From Marchantia polymorpha subsp. ruderalis (lineage: Eukaryota > Streptophyta > Marchantiopsida > Marchantiales > Marchantiaceae): a stretch of DNA of 64,000 bases. Numbering within the stretch: the stretch's first letter is position 1; each line of letters begins with the position of its first letter. The notes below the pieces were generated by a model that was given only the letters and a program-made list of their open reading frames with translations, searched no databases and was not told the DNA's origin. The position numbers were made by a program, and so were the translations under genes. The stretch lies in the NCBI GenBank assembly GCA_037833965.1, contig AP031356.1, forward strand, positions 21,908,501 to 21,972,500, in the 5' to 3' direction. Below are positions 35,436 through 47,700 of this stretch, in pieces.

Positions 35436-38400
35436 TCAGCTTGACTTGATAGACCTCAGCTCCCAATCTCCCTCCCCATCAATGAGCCGCAGTTCCGTTG
35501 AATGATACGGAATCAAGGCAGGCCTCTGTGTACAAAAAACCCAAGAAATTCCTGTTATAACAGCAAACAATCAAGCAAATTGGACATAACACAGCTGAGT
35601 GTTCAAATATGGACATGACAATCACCTGCAAATCGAGCCCAAATCTTACCTGCGAAATTGTAACCACTGTAATCCCGAGAGCTTGTGCACGTTTATAAAG
35701 CCCCTCCTCTACATCCACGCTTGTTGCGCTATAATCATATCAAACATCAAACATGCATATCAGCACGACGAGTTTCCCTATGGAAGATAGAGTCGTCATA
35801 TAGATACAGTGAGTCTTTACTGCAATAACATCCAGTCATCGTCGGATCTCATGAGAAAAAAAATCCACCAGAAAGTAATAAATAACTTACTTGGTGCACT
35901 CGTCCAAAATACCATAGCGGGGGTGATGAAAGAACAAACGAGCCTGAGGTCACAAAGAACCAGGTCAAACATCGTTCACAATCATATTGAAGTGCATGGT
36001 AAGTCGATCATAATCACTGTAGGTGAATGCGATGCTCCACGATGGATATGTATGCAGGTAGTGTATGAAGGACGGATTGGGCGGAAAAAATAATACATAT
36101 GCAGTCGTAAGGGCAGAGCCTGAGCCTATTTGACCAGTAAAGAGGAAGCACTGCGACTACATCCACTTTGCAATGCATCCACAGATAAACAGGTAAAAGA
36201 CAATATATACACACGTAATTCAAAAGCAAGGAAGGACGCATCCTTCCAACAAGGAGAAGAGATTCTTTAAGACTTACCATCCCAAGCCTCTGCTGTTCTC
36301 CTAAAGATAGCATGTCCTCCCAGTTAGCTGTTGTATCCCAGCCTCCTTCCCGATCTAGTAGATAAACAAGTCTTACGTCTTCTAGGATAGACCGCAACGT
36401 ACTGTCCAACATCTCTAGTGCTACTTTGGAAGATGGATCTCGCAATGCTTTGTTGTACTCCTCATCTTGAACCAAGTCTGAAATCTCGTGAAACAAAGCA
36501 TTAGCATCTCCGGAGATGGACAACTGAAATCAGTGAAACAGAACGGAAACAAAAAACAAATATCCATGATCTCACCTTCCTTGAGCTGGCGGAGCTCATA
36601 GTCTTTCACAGTCTTCTTGGTTGCTACATCCAAAGTCATCGGATAGATGATTTGGTCCCGAAGCGTGCCCAGCGCAGTGTATGGACGTTGAGGAACATAA
36701 AAGATGTCGCGGCTCAAACCTTCGTCATCGTGTTCATCGTCGTGCATCCCTGGCTTTGTGATACGGCCACTTGCATGTGGCCACAATCCCCCAAGAACTC
36801 GGAAAAGAGAAGTCTTCCCACTGCCATTAGGACCTAGAAGGAAAAACAACCCATAGTTCAGACCTAAAAAAAATTTCATATTTCATCAAGTCATTAACTC
36901 CATCATTTTGCAGTCATAAACATTATATTCTACAGATAATAACATGACCAGTTACCAGTATTCTGAGGCTGCAGTTTAATGCCTATCAACTTTGAGCAGA
37001 TTTTATACTCCACCTCATAAAAGAAGTCGAGAGAAATTAAAGAGCACAAGTATGATATATCCGTAACTATTCAAGAAACTGAGATGTAAACTCACCTGTC
37101 ACCAACAGGCTTCGACCTCCTTCAACAGTAAAACTTAATTTCCTTGCAAGAAGTTTATGTTTGGGTGTTACAACATCAACATCAGAGAACACAATATCTT
37201 CCTGAGCTGCTTTCCCCCGATGCTGTACGATCATTTGCAGAGGATCAACTCTTGATGACCTCTTACCCGGTAATCTCTTCCCTGCAAAAGACCCAAAGAT
37301 GCGAAGAGTTACATCAGCCTAGCTGGTATAATTTGGGTAACCTATAAGACAACGAGTCTCCAAACAATGTGTACTCAGTACGGGTCTGGATTAGCTATGA
37401 ATTTTTTAAGAGAAGTCACAAAGTCAAAGCGCGCCGGAATTTTAAACTTAGTGGTAAACTACTCTCTGGGGTATATATTCGTCGGAAAACTTCCAGTACA
37501 GAAAAAATTACAACGCTCGGACTCATTGCGACGTACTCACCATCAAAAGCTGCTGTGAGCAGCTCATTGAGTTCTGAAACTCTAGAAATACCGCCGGACA
37601 GTTCCAAAAACTTTCTATAAAGCTCCAAGATATCGCCAAATGCAAGGAAACTTTGAGATACGACAGAGGCCAAGAACCTCAAGTCATGCGCTAGTTCACC
37701 TGGACACGATAGCATGTCTTAGTCCATTAAGCTAGAAAGGCACACATGTAATGAAAACACATGAATGACAACGTATCCGTAATGCGTTGGTTCGTGTCAG
37801 AAGCATTTCTTGAGCACCATCAGGAAAAAAGGATCGACTTTGCTTGACAACGACTTTCTCAAGAGAAGACAAGAAACATAGAACGCACCTTGCACTTTCG
37901 TTGAGGAGCGGTTGCCACTATGCTCTACGGCATATAGAAGACTTAGACCCCACGTAACATTATGAGGCAATTGTTTCGTGATAAACTCATCGGCAATACC
38001 AAATAGCCACCTCTTCTTCAGAAGTTTTCGAGAATGGTCAAGAAGCTCCTTAAAACGCCCCTCTATAACCTAAACAGTATGAACATTCAAGGCAGCTGCT
38101 CTCAACTTCTATGAATCAACTCAGCTAGGATAACTGGAGAGAGCCAAAACTAAACGTGGCATAAATGTTTACAGCTTCACAATTGAAGAGAATTCAAGAA
38201 GTCTTACAGCTTGTTCTCGAGAACCGCCACCAAAGAACGCAATGGACTCAGCATGAGTGCGAAGCCTAGAGTGCATGTGTCTGTAAAAAGGAAAAACAAT
38301 CAGTATAATCCGACCCTTCAGCCAACATCCTATAAGGGGATGAAAGGAGAAGTTTACCACTTGAAAAGAAAATACATTACGAAAAAATTAGTACGCTTGA

Positions 38401-41400
38401 CAATTTCGCTGCATAGTAATAGAAAAAATGACGGATTTAAATTCAGAGTACCTGAAAGAACCCTCTAGCTGCTGCTCTTTGCTTGTCAAAGCTCCAAAGT
38501 TGGGAGTGATTGCTCTCAAAAAGCCCAGACCTAAAAGCATATAGGCGTACAGGAAGCCAACTCCTCTCTTGCCGGTGAGCATCTTCATGCGGAAAGTGAA
38601 CCTGCCACACGAAGCCATAAGTGGTCAGAACAGGATATACACGAGTCACTGAGTTTGAGCCAAAGTGATCGAACTCAAATTACTTCTTACAAGATATGAA
38701 GGATGAAACGTGGAACCAGCCTTTAGCTCATTTTCCAAATTTTAATGGCAACACATGGTATCTGTGAGTGAGCCATATACTTACCAGAGAATATCAACCA
38801 AAGGCTTCACCATGCCAGTGACCAATCCAGAGAGGTCGCCACACAACTTTTCTACATCCTGGGTGATGCGCTGATCCGCATCAGCGCTTCCAGAGGCAGA
38901 TAAGTGGACTGCCTGTAACCAAACAAGTGTGAAGAAAAATCTTAATAATCACTTCGCTCGACGGCATATAATTTGTCGCAGGTATGTATATTGCATGCGT
39001 GAGAAAAACTCAAACGTTCATCACAAAAAAATGGTACCCATACCCACCATAACCATAACAAGTACAACAGATGCAGACTTTGCACAGCTCAGGTCCCAAG
39101 AAGTAACACTCATCAAGTACTGCTACTATAGCTCTCGTGAGAACATTTGACCTGCAATGTCAGAACAGGGAGTTTGTCCAAAGAGAGGCCCTTCCCTAAA
39201 CTACTCAGAAGCAGACTTTTCATTGAAGATTTAAAAGATGAACCCCGATACAAACTGGACGTGGATGTCCAATGTCGGTCTCGCATCGTAACGATAGTAG
39301 TAGTTATTGAGCACGAACCTTGTAGTAGGCATTATTCTGGAAGTATAACTTTGAGAGATGATTCGTCAAGCGATACCTCCAGCCAAGCGCAAGCTTAGCG
39401 GTCATGTGCCTAAACGCCAAAAACCGACTCAAATTTGTTACCTCTACGAACCAATTCTACTTTCGAAAGCAGAATACGAAGGGCACATACGGAGATATGA
39501 ATATACTGGTTACTAGGTTAAAAAAAAGGATGCATTTAAGCAGCCAAAAACCTCTTATGTGTACTTTAGCCGGAATTATTAACCAGATTGCGCCCTAAGA
39601 AAGGTATTATCCCGAGTGAAGTCTCGCAAGCATGGGAATGTTCTCATCTACTTTGTCTCTTGTCTTCAAATAAAAAAGCAGACGATTTCAAATAAAACTA
39701 CTAGTCTAAGACAAATGATACCACAATGTAAATACACACCAGCTGTATTGGTCAACTCAAGTGAACATACTAGCAACACAGATGAAGCACACCTTAGAGA
39801 CGGGGCCACAATCGACGACGCAGCACTCTGCAATACACTGACACCTGTCAAACGGATGAAACCAGCTTTGTCTTGCTCCAACACGTACTTCACGCTTGTA
39901 CCTGAAAAAGTTGTCTTAACCGTCAAGACAAAAAGAGAAATAGAACCTTCACGCTGGTCGAACTCTGAAACTCTAGAGGCAAAAACTTCTGATATAAATC
40001 TTCGATAAAAAGCTCCGCAAATCAATGGACATGAATGAGCCATTCACCAAAATATGCGTAGAGCGTACTAAACAAAACGTCTTGAACAGAAACCATGCCT
40101 ACTTTGTACTTTTGAAAAGTACAACGTAGATACTAATACAAAAGGATAAGTTCGGAGTGAAGCATTTCCGAAAGCAACAAGAAGTTAAGCACGGATGAAG
40201 CGAAGTGAGAGAATTTACCATTAAGGTCCGCAATTCGATCGGAGATGTAGGTTCGGCCTACAACAAGCAAAGCGACTGCAAGTAATTGCCCTCCTTGCTT
40301 GTCGAATAGTCTTGGGACCTATGTAACATATCCACTTGAGACCGGTCAGATATTGCACGTAAAGAATCACAATTACTGCTTTGTATTAGTTTCTCAACGT
40401 GGAAAAAGTTTGATTTCTTAGAACAAAGAAGGCTTACCAAAATTCTCATGAGAGTAGATATTCTTGCGGGGGTACTCTGAGGCTTGCTACGTAGCCTTGG
40501 TACTTCCGGAATAACAGGCGGACCGTCAAGGGGTGGAGATGTTGCCAGGACAGCGCCAACATATGAATCCGATGACTTCGACTCCTTTGCCGTGTTATTC
40601 TGAAACTACAGATATTATTTTGAGATACCTGTGTATCTTGACACAAAAGCTGCACCCAAAGCCTATGACTGCAAGTATGGATGCTAAATAAATATCAAGA
40701 ATCTATAGAATTATCGTATGCCTCGGGCAACAGTACACAAACGCCTATATGACTTAAGGACTCGTAAACACACTAAGATGCTGTACAAGTGGCTGATGCA
40801 TCTGCATTGTCACTTGCGATCTCGAAGTAAGACATACTTCTCATTCCTACATTTAGGTAAATCACTTAAACCCAAAAACTAACGGTCATCCTAAGACGTA
40901 AATTAAAGCTTTTGTTATTTAACTCATTCCATTAGCCTATAAATTAAGATTGATGAAGAAAATGAATTTTTATACTAACCTCATCAGACATTGAAAACTG
41001 CTGCTTTACAAAGTTGGCCTCTTCACTGCGTATTTTTTGTACTTCCACTTCATCAGCCCCTGTAAGTAGCAGTGGTGGGACCTTTGAGGTGGCGTCCCTG
41101 TACATGAGAAAGAGCATACATATTAGCATGTTGCGTACGTCAGAGTAAACAAAGAACATGAGCAAATAAGGATATTTAACCCCTCGATCAAACAAAGACA
41201 TAGCTGGAACTTCCCAAGTTTCATGCGTGGCAGCTAGTAGATTTGAAATCAACTCACAAAAGTCTTTTACAACTCCAAAGAGAAGCAAGGATAAGAATTT
41301 CAAGTCCACAGTCTTTGCCAACCTCTTATAGTGCACACTCCAGCCACCCTCTCCATCAAGTGAGAGAACAGTGTCATGGAAAGCCACCAAAGCGGGTCGG

Positions 41401-44400
41401 TGAGAAATAGTAACACAAGATGTTCCCATGGCTCTGACTTGAGCACAAAATCGCTCTTCCATGTCAGTTGTCACCGCACTCGTGCATTCGTCCAAAATAG
41501 CATAGGCAGGTTTGTGGTAGAAAAGTCTCGCCATTCCCAGCCTTTGCTGTTCTCCAAGTGAGAGCTCATCGCTCCAGTTTACCTCCTGCATTTGTGGGTA
41601 TCGATCTAACAAGTTCTCTAGATCAACCTGAAGAAAACATACACACAGATTAGATGAGTATACACGCGAGAGTTTGACAGATCTGAATCTACGGTTAGAT
41701 TGCGGAGCGCACGGTGAGTCGGTAAGGAGGAGGAAGGTTACAAGGAAATATCCAAATGACACTAACTCTACGAGCGTTAAGGGGAGGTTCTAGGGCAACG
41801 CTGGATTCAACCCGCATGCCCCCTTATGATACGAGAACAAACTGAATCGATAACCCTCACAGAAAGGGGACGGAGAACCATTTACTCCACGACTTAACAA
41901 ATATAATGTTCAACTTAGATCTGGAACATCACACCTTCTCTTGTACATCAATTCAATTGATACCAACACCGAAACCCCTCAGTTTCTTCCTCTTAGACGC
42001 AACTCATGCCCTCTTCGAATCAACTCAATTCCCAAACTACCAACCATACTAATGCATCAGAAACCCAAGGGTTAAGAGTAGAGTTCTGTATGTATAACCG
42101 AAAATCTATGGGTTCTAACTATCAACTATATCAACTGGTGATGGAGTAAGTAAAGTATAGGTGACAGTCGGTCATAATATCATTGGTTGGAACAACTTAC
42201 ATGATAAACAGAAGTTGAACTGTGTGAGCAGAAGAATAGAATGATATGACAATTACATAACAGATCTAGAACGCTGAACCTCCAAACACAACTTAAGAAC
42301 ACGCAGATACAAAACTTGTTTGGTGTTCGAACAAAGTAGAAACATACGTTGGCCAGAAGCTCTCGCATGCCCTCAATCGTCAGAGGCTTGACCTCCTCAG
42401 CAGCAGTTAGAGGGTAGATAAGCTGATCCCGTAACGTGCCAACTGCGGTGTAGGGTCGCTGGGGTACATAAAAAATCTCATGACTCAAATCTGACCCCAT
42501 TCCAGGCTTTGTGATACGACCTGCCACCAGAGGCCATAAACCGCCAAGAACTCGAAATAGAGAGCTCTTTCCACTGCCATTTGGACCTGCAGTATTGAAC
42601 CAAGCATTCACGTTCCACTATATTAGAAGAGAACCTCGAGATTTACGCAAATAAGATTGGTTGTTCCATCAGTAAGTCGATTAAATTCTGCTAAATGTAC
42701 AGATGTTTTCTTGCTCAACACGAACCTGTAATAAGTAAGTTGGAACCTGGTTCGACCCTCAAGGTCAAATCTTCGACCAAAGTGTTGCCTGTAGGTGTGA
42801 CTACCTGCCACCGCGAAACGAAAGTACAGAATCAGACAACATTCACTTTCCTCCACCTTGTGAAAGAAAATAATCAGAACGTAGGGCATCTTGATCTTCT
42901 ATACACACCTTCACGCCCTCAAACTCGATATGTTTCGCTTCAACAAAGCAGCTACCATTCTCTATGTTTTGAGTTGTCAGATTACCACCAGACCTCCGTA
43001 GTTCTTTTGACACTTGCATGAGCTCATGTATTCGATCTCCGTAGCCACTAGAATCAGCATAGTGAACATGTCAAGATTAACAGAAGAAACAAAACACTCT
43101 TCAACAAGTTGCTATTTAGACGTGTAACTATACGAATAAAATCCGCATTACTTTTAGACCTAATGGTGTGAAAAAATGCGTAACTAACGTCCTATAACTA
43201 CCTTCACGGACAGTCAAAACGTCCTTTTCTATGAGAAAGAGATTGATAACTTTCATTCCAACAGAAAAATGTCAATAAGAACTTTCCGAGTTACACTTTC
43301 TGTGTTTCACTAGCTCTACGTTCACAACGGCCTGCAATCAGGTAAAACATGACCCTAATCACCTGAGTCGAGCCAGCCTGCGAGTACTTCCAGCCAAAGT
43401 ACCCATGGACTGAAATAGTGAGATGATGACGCTGGTGTGATAGCGCATGTTACTCAGCATGTGCGCACGACCTAGAGTAGTCGTATCGGGCTTCAAGTTA
43501 CCGCCGAAGAAAGGTCCAATGATAAGGACAACTCCAAATGTGGCTCCCAAATACTTGAGCAGAAAATCTTGTATCATACCAAACCACCACTGGGTGTGTA
43601 AAACGATCCCCAAATGCTTCACAAGATTCATGAAGCGCGTTGATATAATCGAAGCCTCCCTGTCCTGTCCTCCATAGAACGCAATGCTCTCTGAGTGAAT
43701 CCTCAAACGGCTGTGGAGCTGCCTGTAGTCACCCTCCAACTGCTGTTCTTTCGACATTAATTTCCCAAAGGGCGGAGAGAGTATTCCCGTGATAGCACCT
43801 GCTCCTAACACATAACCCTGGACGCAAAATTTAACAACACCGTTAGTATAATGACAAGATAAAAACTATAAATGATCTATGCAGCTGTCAATTGAACAAA
43901 GTTTCAGCCGTAAAATCTACTCGCTTATTACGAAACGTTGTGATTAACGAGGTGCAGAACAAGCCGGAGTATAAGACGAAATTTACCAAGATTCCAAGAG
44001 CATATTTGGGATGAGCATAGGTACAAAGACGCCAGGTATAAAGAAGACCATCAAACACAGCCACCATGTTGTCTTGAACGAGATCACTGAGCTCGGTGCA
44101 GAAGCGAGGCACATCACTAGCAATTCGTTGCTCCGGACTCGTTATTCGCCGGTCCACGTGGTTTAATTTGTAGTAAGTCATGTTCTGATAAGAATTACGC
44201 AAAGAAGATTTATCAGAACAGTTAAAGTGGACGTGCTGACTTCCTAAACTTTTCACAGTATGCCTTTGATCGACATCATAGTCACAAAGGGCATTTAAAG
44301 CTTCATTCCATACGACTCTGGCTGGTGTTCACGGATTGAATATAACAGCTCCACTCTAAATACATATAAACAATGTAACAAAAGATTAATCCAATCATAA

Positions 44401-45988
44401 GTCAACTATTCACCTGGAAGTAATCTGCATGAATAGTATCTGTGAGAATTTTGCGGAATCGCAAACTTAAACTGCCCGTCAAATACTTCGTTGTTGAGTA
44501 GAAAAGGGATTGCAATAGGCAGAGCAAAAGGTTCTCAGTGATCAACTGCATGAAAAGGGGCACCCGCCTCAAGAAGGCAGCTCTGAACAGGAAACCTTGA
44601 ACACGGGCAAGTCTATTGCTCAAAGCAGTTCTCAGCACCTGAAAATATGAAGACAAAGCTTATCAAAACTGAATGTTGTAACACTCTAAATTAAGGCAGA
44701 GCTACAAGGAAACGTTACATTCCTATACTCAGGCACCGTACTTCTTCAAATTGAGGCCTCGTCTATATAATTCCCTTGGTCAGCTGAACAAGCTACGTGA
44801 TCCGTTCGCTTCGCAACATTGATATTGTGGAATACACACATCCGTCATTAATTATAGAATGCGCGGAGGAGTTTATAAGATTGTCAACACAACAAAAGGG
44901 CTTAAACTCTGTCATACCGCCATTCCTGCAAGACTTAATAGATTTCTCATGCCGGGTGTTCCCATCTGGGACAACAGAATCCCAGCCAAGATCTTCACGG
45001 ACTTGATTCCTCCTTTCCGTGATCTTCCTTTCGAAACAGGCCTAGCAGAATTCTCTTTTCCTCTGACCAAATCATTTTCAGAGCTCACACCGTTAGCGAG
45101 TGGTTCGGACACAGAACGTTTACTGCGTCTTCCGATACCCAGTTGTGAGTACGCAAGACCTCCTCCAGCCACCAACACTGCAGCAGCGAGTGCCAGTGCT
45201 CTCCTGCATTACAGAACAGAAACGAATCACGACTCTGCCAAAGGCGTTCATGCTTCAAAACAGCTATATTACGGACAATGTGACTCTGCAAATCCAACAA
45301 AGTCTGAAAGTAAGATAACTTTGGTCCTCTAAACCATTCCAACAAACGTCGTAATCCCGAAAACATTGGCCCAGCAACGAAAGATTTTTTAAGACAACTA
45401 AGATGATGCAGAAGACCAACTGCAATCAAATCAACCCTTTTATTATGTTAATCTCAGCTTACGATGTGGGACTCGACTAAATGTGAGACGGGAGAACGGA
45501 CGTTGAAAAAAGATAGGAATATTAAGAACTTTTAGAGAAAATGTAGAGTCTAGTGACAACCCAAGTGACCCAGTTAGGAACATTAACACAAATAATAGAC
45601 ATCGAGTTTTCAGATCTCTGGGGCTATCAGCAAGTGCAAAAGCGAGGGTAGGTGGGCCAATCCATCATTAACTATGAGCGACATAGATCCGAACAACATA
45701 AATTACAAACTAATACATCATAAATATTTTTTCGGCAAGTATGTAAGATGTTCAGAATTCGGCCGGTATATTTAACTTTAACGCTCGGCATGGGAAATCC
45801 ATAATCAGCAAACCCTACTCATCGTCTTCCTCAATCATTTCCGTCCTCTTCGTTCCTTTAATCACAGTCTAATCTTTTCCCCAGTTAAATGCGAGCAGAC
45901 TACAGTTGATAAACGAGACAAACCTCTTCGGTGATGAAAGCAGCGACTGCTGCTGCTGCAGTGCATGAGTAATCTGTAGAGATGACAT
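35436..45988 (-). CDS. ABCD1: Full-size peroxisomal ABC transporter, subfamily D (PXA1/CTS/COMATOSE type)
   Basis: Imports fatty acyl-CoAs and jasmonate precursors into peroxisomes (family knowledge). About 1383 aa; Arabidopsis PXA1 is 1337. Exons in gene order: 45988-45924, 45203-44918, 44638-44414, 44184-43987, 43817-43363, 43047-42909, 42804-42726, 42586-42348, 41627-41323, 41097-40980, 40599-40438, 40318-40219, 39901-39793, 39409-39319, 38912-38785, 38601-38452, 38280-38208, 38063-37889, 37699-37541, 37281-37096, 36833-36576, 36507-36278, 35943-35891, 35728-35650, 35525-35436. Start [12 protein letters not shown] parallels PXA1. Half 1: [23 protein letters not shown], Walker [10 protein letters not shown] (about 483), [24 protein letters not shown]. 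Half 2: [20 protein letters not shown], Walker [10 protein letters not shown] (about 1150), [15 protein letters not shown], and TISQRPAL with Gln replacing the H-loop His, as in PXA1. Exons 18 and 22 need unusual acceptors (see findings). Confidence 0.93.
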
Positions 45989-46930
45989 TGTGAAGACGTG
46001 CAACCCCACTCACTCTGAGACCACAAGTAAAAAGTAGAGTCAGAACCATTCCAACCTCCCTTCATATGAGATGATACATCGGACTTTTGAAAAGTACTCA
46101 GGCCTGCCTAAATATATCAGACAGACACCTGTAGTCCGACAAACTGATTGCGCTCGGCCCTCGACTGCGACTCTGCTACACACATCACCAACTTCATGCG
46201 TGATGACCGACTAGTTGTTTTGATACAACGAGTTTCAGGACCACCTGTGAACATCGGCAACCCCCTTGAACTAGATATTTACGTCCAGCGTCTAACCAAC
46301 ACCTGCCAGCTCCTGAACTCCGGACAAAACATTCTCAAGGCAAATCAAGGAGGGAAGGCCGGCCCTCGCCACATGTGATTGTCATCATATCGCAACTTTA
46401 CCGTGCTGCCAGAAGTGATGAGCGGTATTTGAACTACACTTACTTCGCACGTAGGGGCAAGATCCGTGGACTATTATCGTGTACTGCTTCAACATCACTT
46501 TCGAGTACTGCGATGGTAATATTCCATGCACGCCACTCTTTCAAATGGTCTTCGAGTGCAAAACCTTCCGAAAATCACGCGCCGCTGCACATGGCATCCA
46601 CAATCCACCCGAGTCGACAATTTATGAGTTTTGGCATGCCCACCTCTGTCACACCAACTGCTACAATGAAAACCGGCAGAGAGCTCTCTCAGAACATAAT
46701 TGTCCTCAAACCACCAGCTTACGAAGCGATCGCGGTAGAAAGGACTCGCGAAAAAAAAACAACAAAAAAAAAGGCTGGTAATTACTTCACGAATTGTGAT
46801 CGCCACTGCCTAGCCCTGCCAGCCTCGACCTTCGTCAAGTGCGAAAAAGCCCAAATTCCCCAAAGTAACCAGCGATCCACCGATGTTATTCCTCAAGAAG
46901 ACCTGGCCAGCACCTGAATTTTCTCTCTCA
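45989..46930. other. Upstream DNA of the ABC gene with a decayed unknown coding remnant
   Basis: Three plus-strand frames follow each other in different phases: 46148-46378 (DDRLVVLIQRVSGPPVNIG, then NPLELDIYVQRLTNTCQLLN), 46375-46470 (AARSDERYLNYTYFARRGKI) and 46479-46730 (FNITFEYCDGNIPCTPLFQM, then FWHAHLCHTNCYN). Each looks protein-like over its stretch, suggesting one gene broken by frameshifts, or exons I cannot join. No family recognised. It overlaps the region where the divergent ABC gene promoter or leader should be. Confidence 0.3.
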
Positions 46931-47700
46931 ACTCTTGCCCTATCCGCGCATCCACCATCGTCCTCCACCTCCTCCCCTCGGGTCAATTCTCCGCATCGCA
47001 TCCACGACGACGCACCAACCACCGCGAGACCATGCCAGAAGCGAATTCCACCGGCCTCAGCAGCCCGAGCAATTTCACACGGCAAAGAAAATCGAGCATG
47101 ATCTATTCTCGCCCGTCACGCACGCAGCCCACCGTCCTCCTCCTCCTCCTCCTTCTCCAACTCTACTCCCCTCTGCCCTGCCCCTCCCCGCCCCTCCCCT
47201 CCCAGCCCAGCCCTGTACGTCCTGCTCGTGTTCGTCGTCTGCAGAAAAGCGCAAAGGCGCAGAGCTCCGTGGGCTACTCTTCCCCTCGGCGCGTGCCAAC
47301 AAATCGCCGCAACAAACAACAACACCACAACAGTGCAGGCGGAACGAGCTCCGTCGCACCATAAAGCTCGTCGTCTACTCTTTCTCGAGGAAAATAAGGA
47401 AGGAAGGAAGGACAGCGGGCGAACCAGAGGAGCCGAGGGAGGTCCTTCGTCGACGCCCTGCCGAGTTTTCGGCCCTCGCCATAAATGAACATGTCAGCGG
47501 CAGCCCGAGCGATCGCTCGACCCGCCATCTGCTCGCCGGACCCGTTCTGCTGGCGCGCCGTTGGTCGCGTCCCGCACGCAATACGAAGCCAGCGCGGGTT
47601 ACGGCGAGGACGGGCCTCGTTCTCGCTTCCGGCCGTGTACCGCCTTCGGTTATCGCGTTTATGATCGCGTTCGTTGGTGATATGTTTCGCAGTCTATTTC
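46931..47700. promoter_or_regulatory. GC-rich island upstream of the ABC transporter gene
   Basis: Sharp rise in GC, with C-rich/CT-rich tracts (47140-47215) and many CpG. Its position 0.9-1.7 kb upstream of the minus-strand start codon, and the matching islands upstream of the other two large genes, suggest a promoter or first non-coding exon. The 302-codon plus frame (46935-47843) and its companions on the other strand are composition by-products. Confidence 0.45.
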
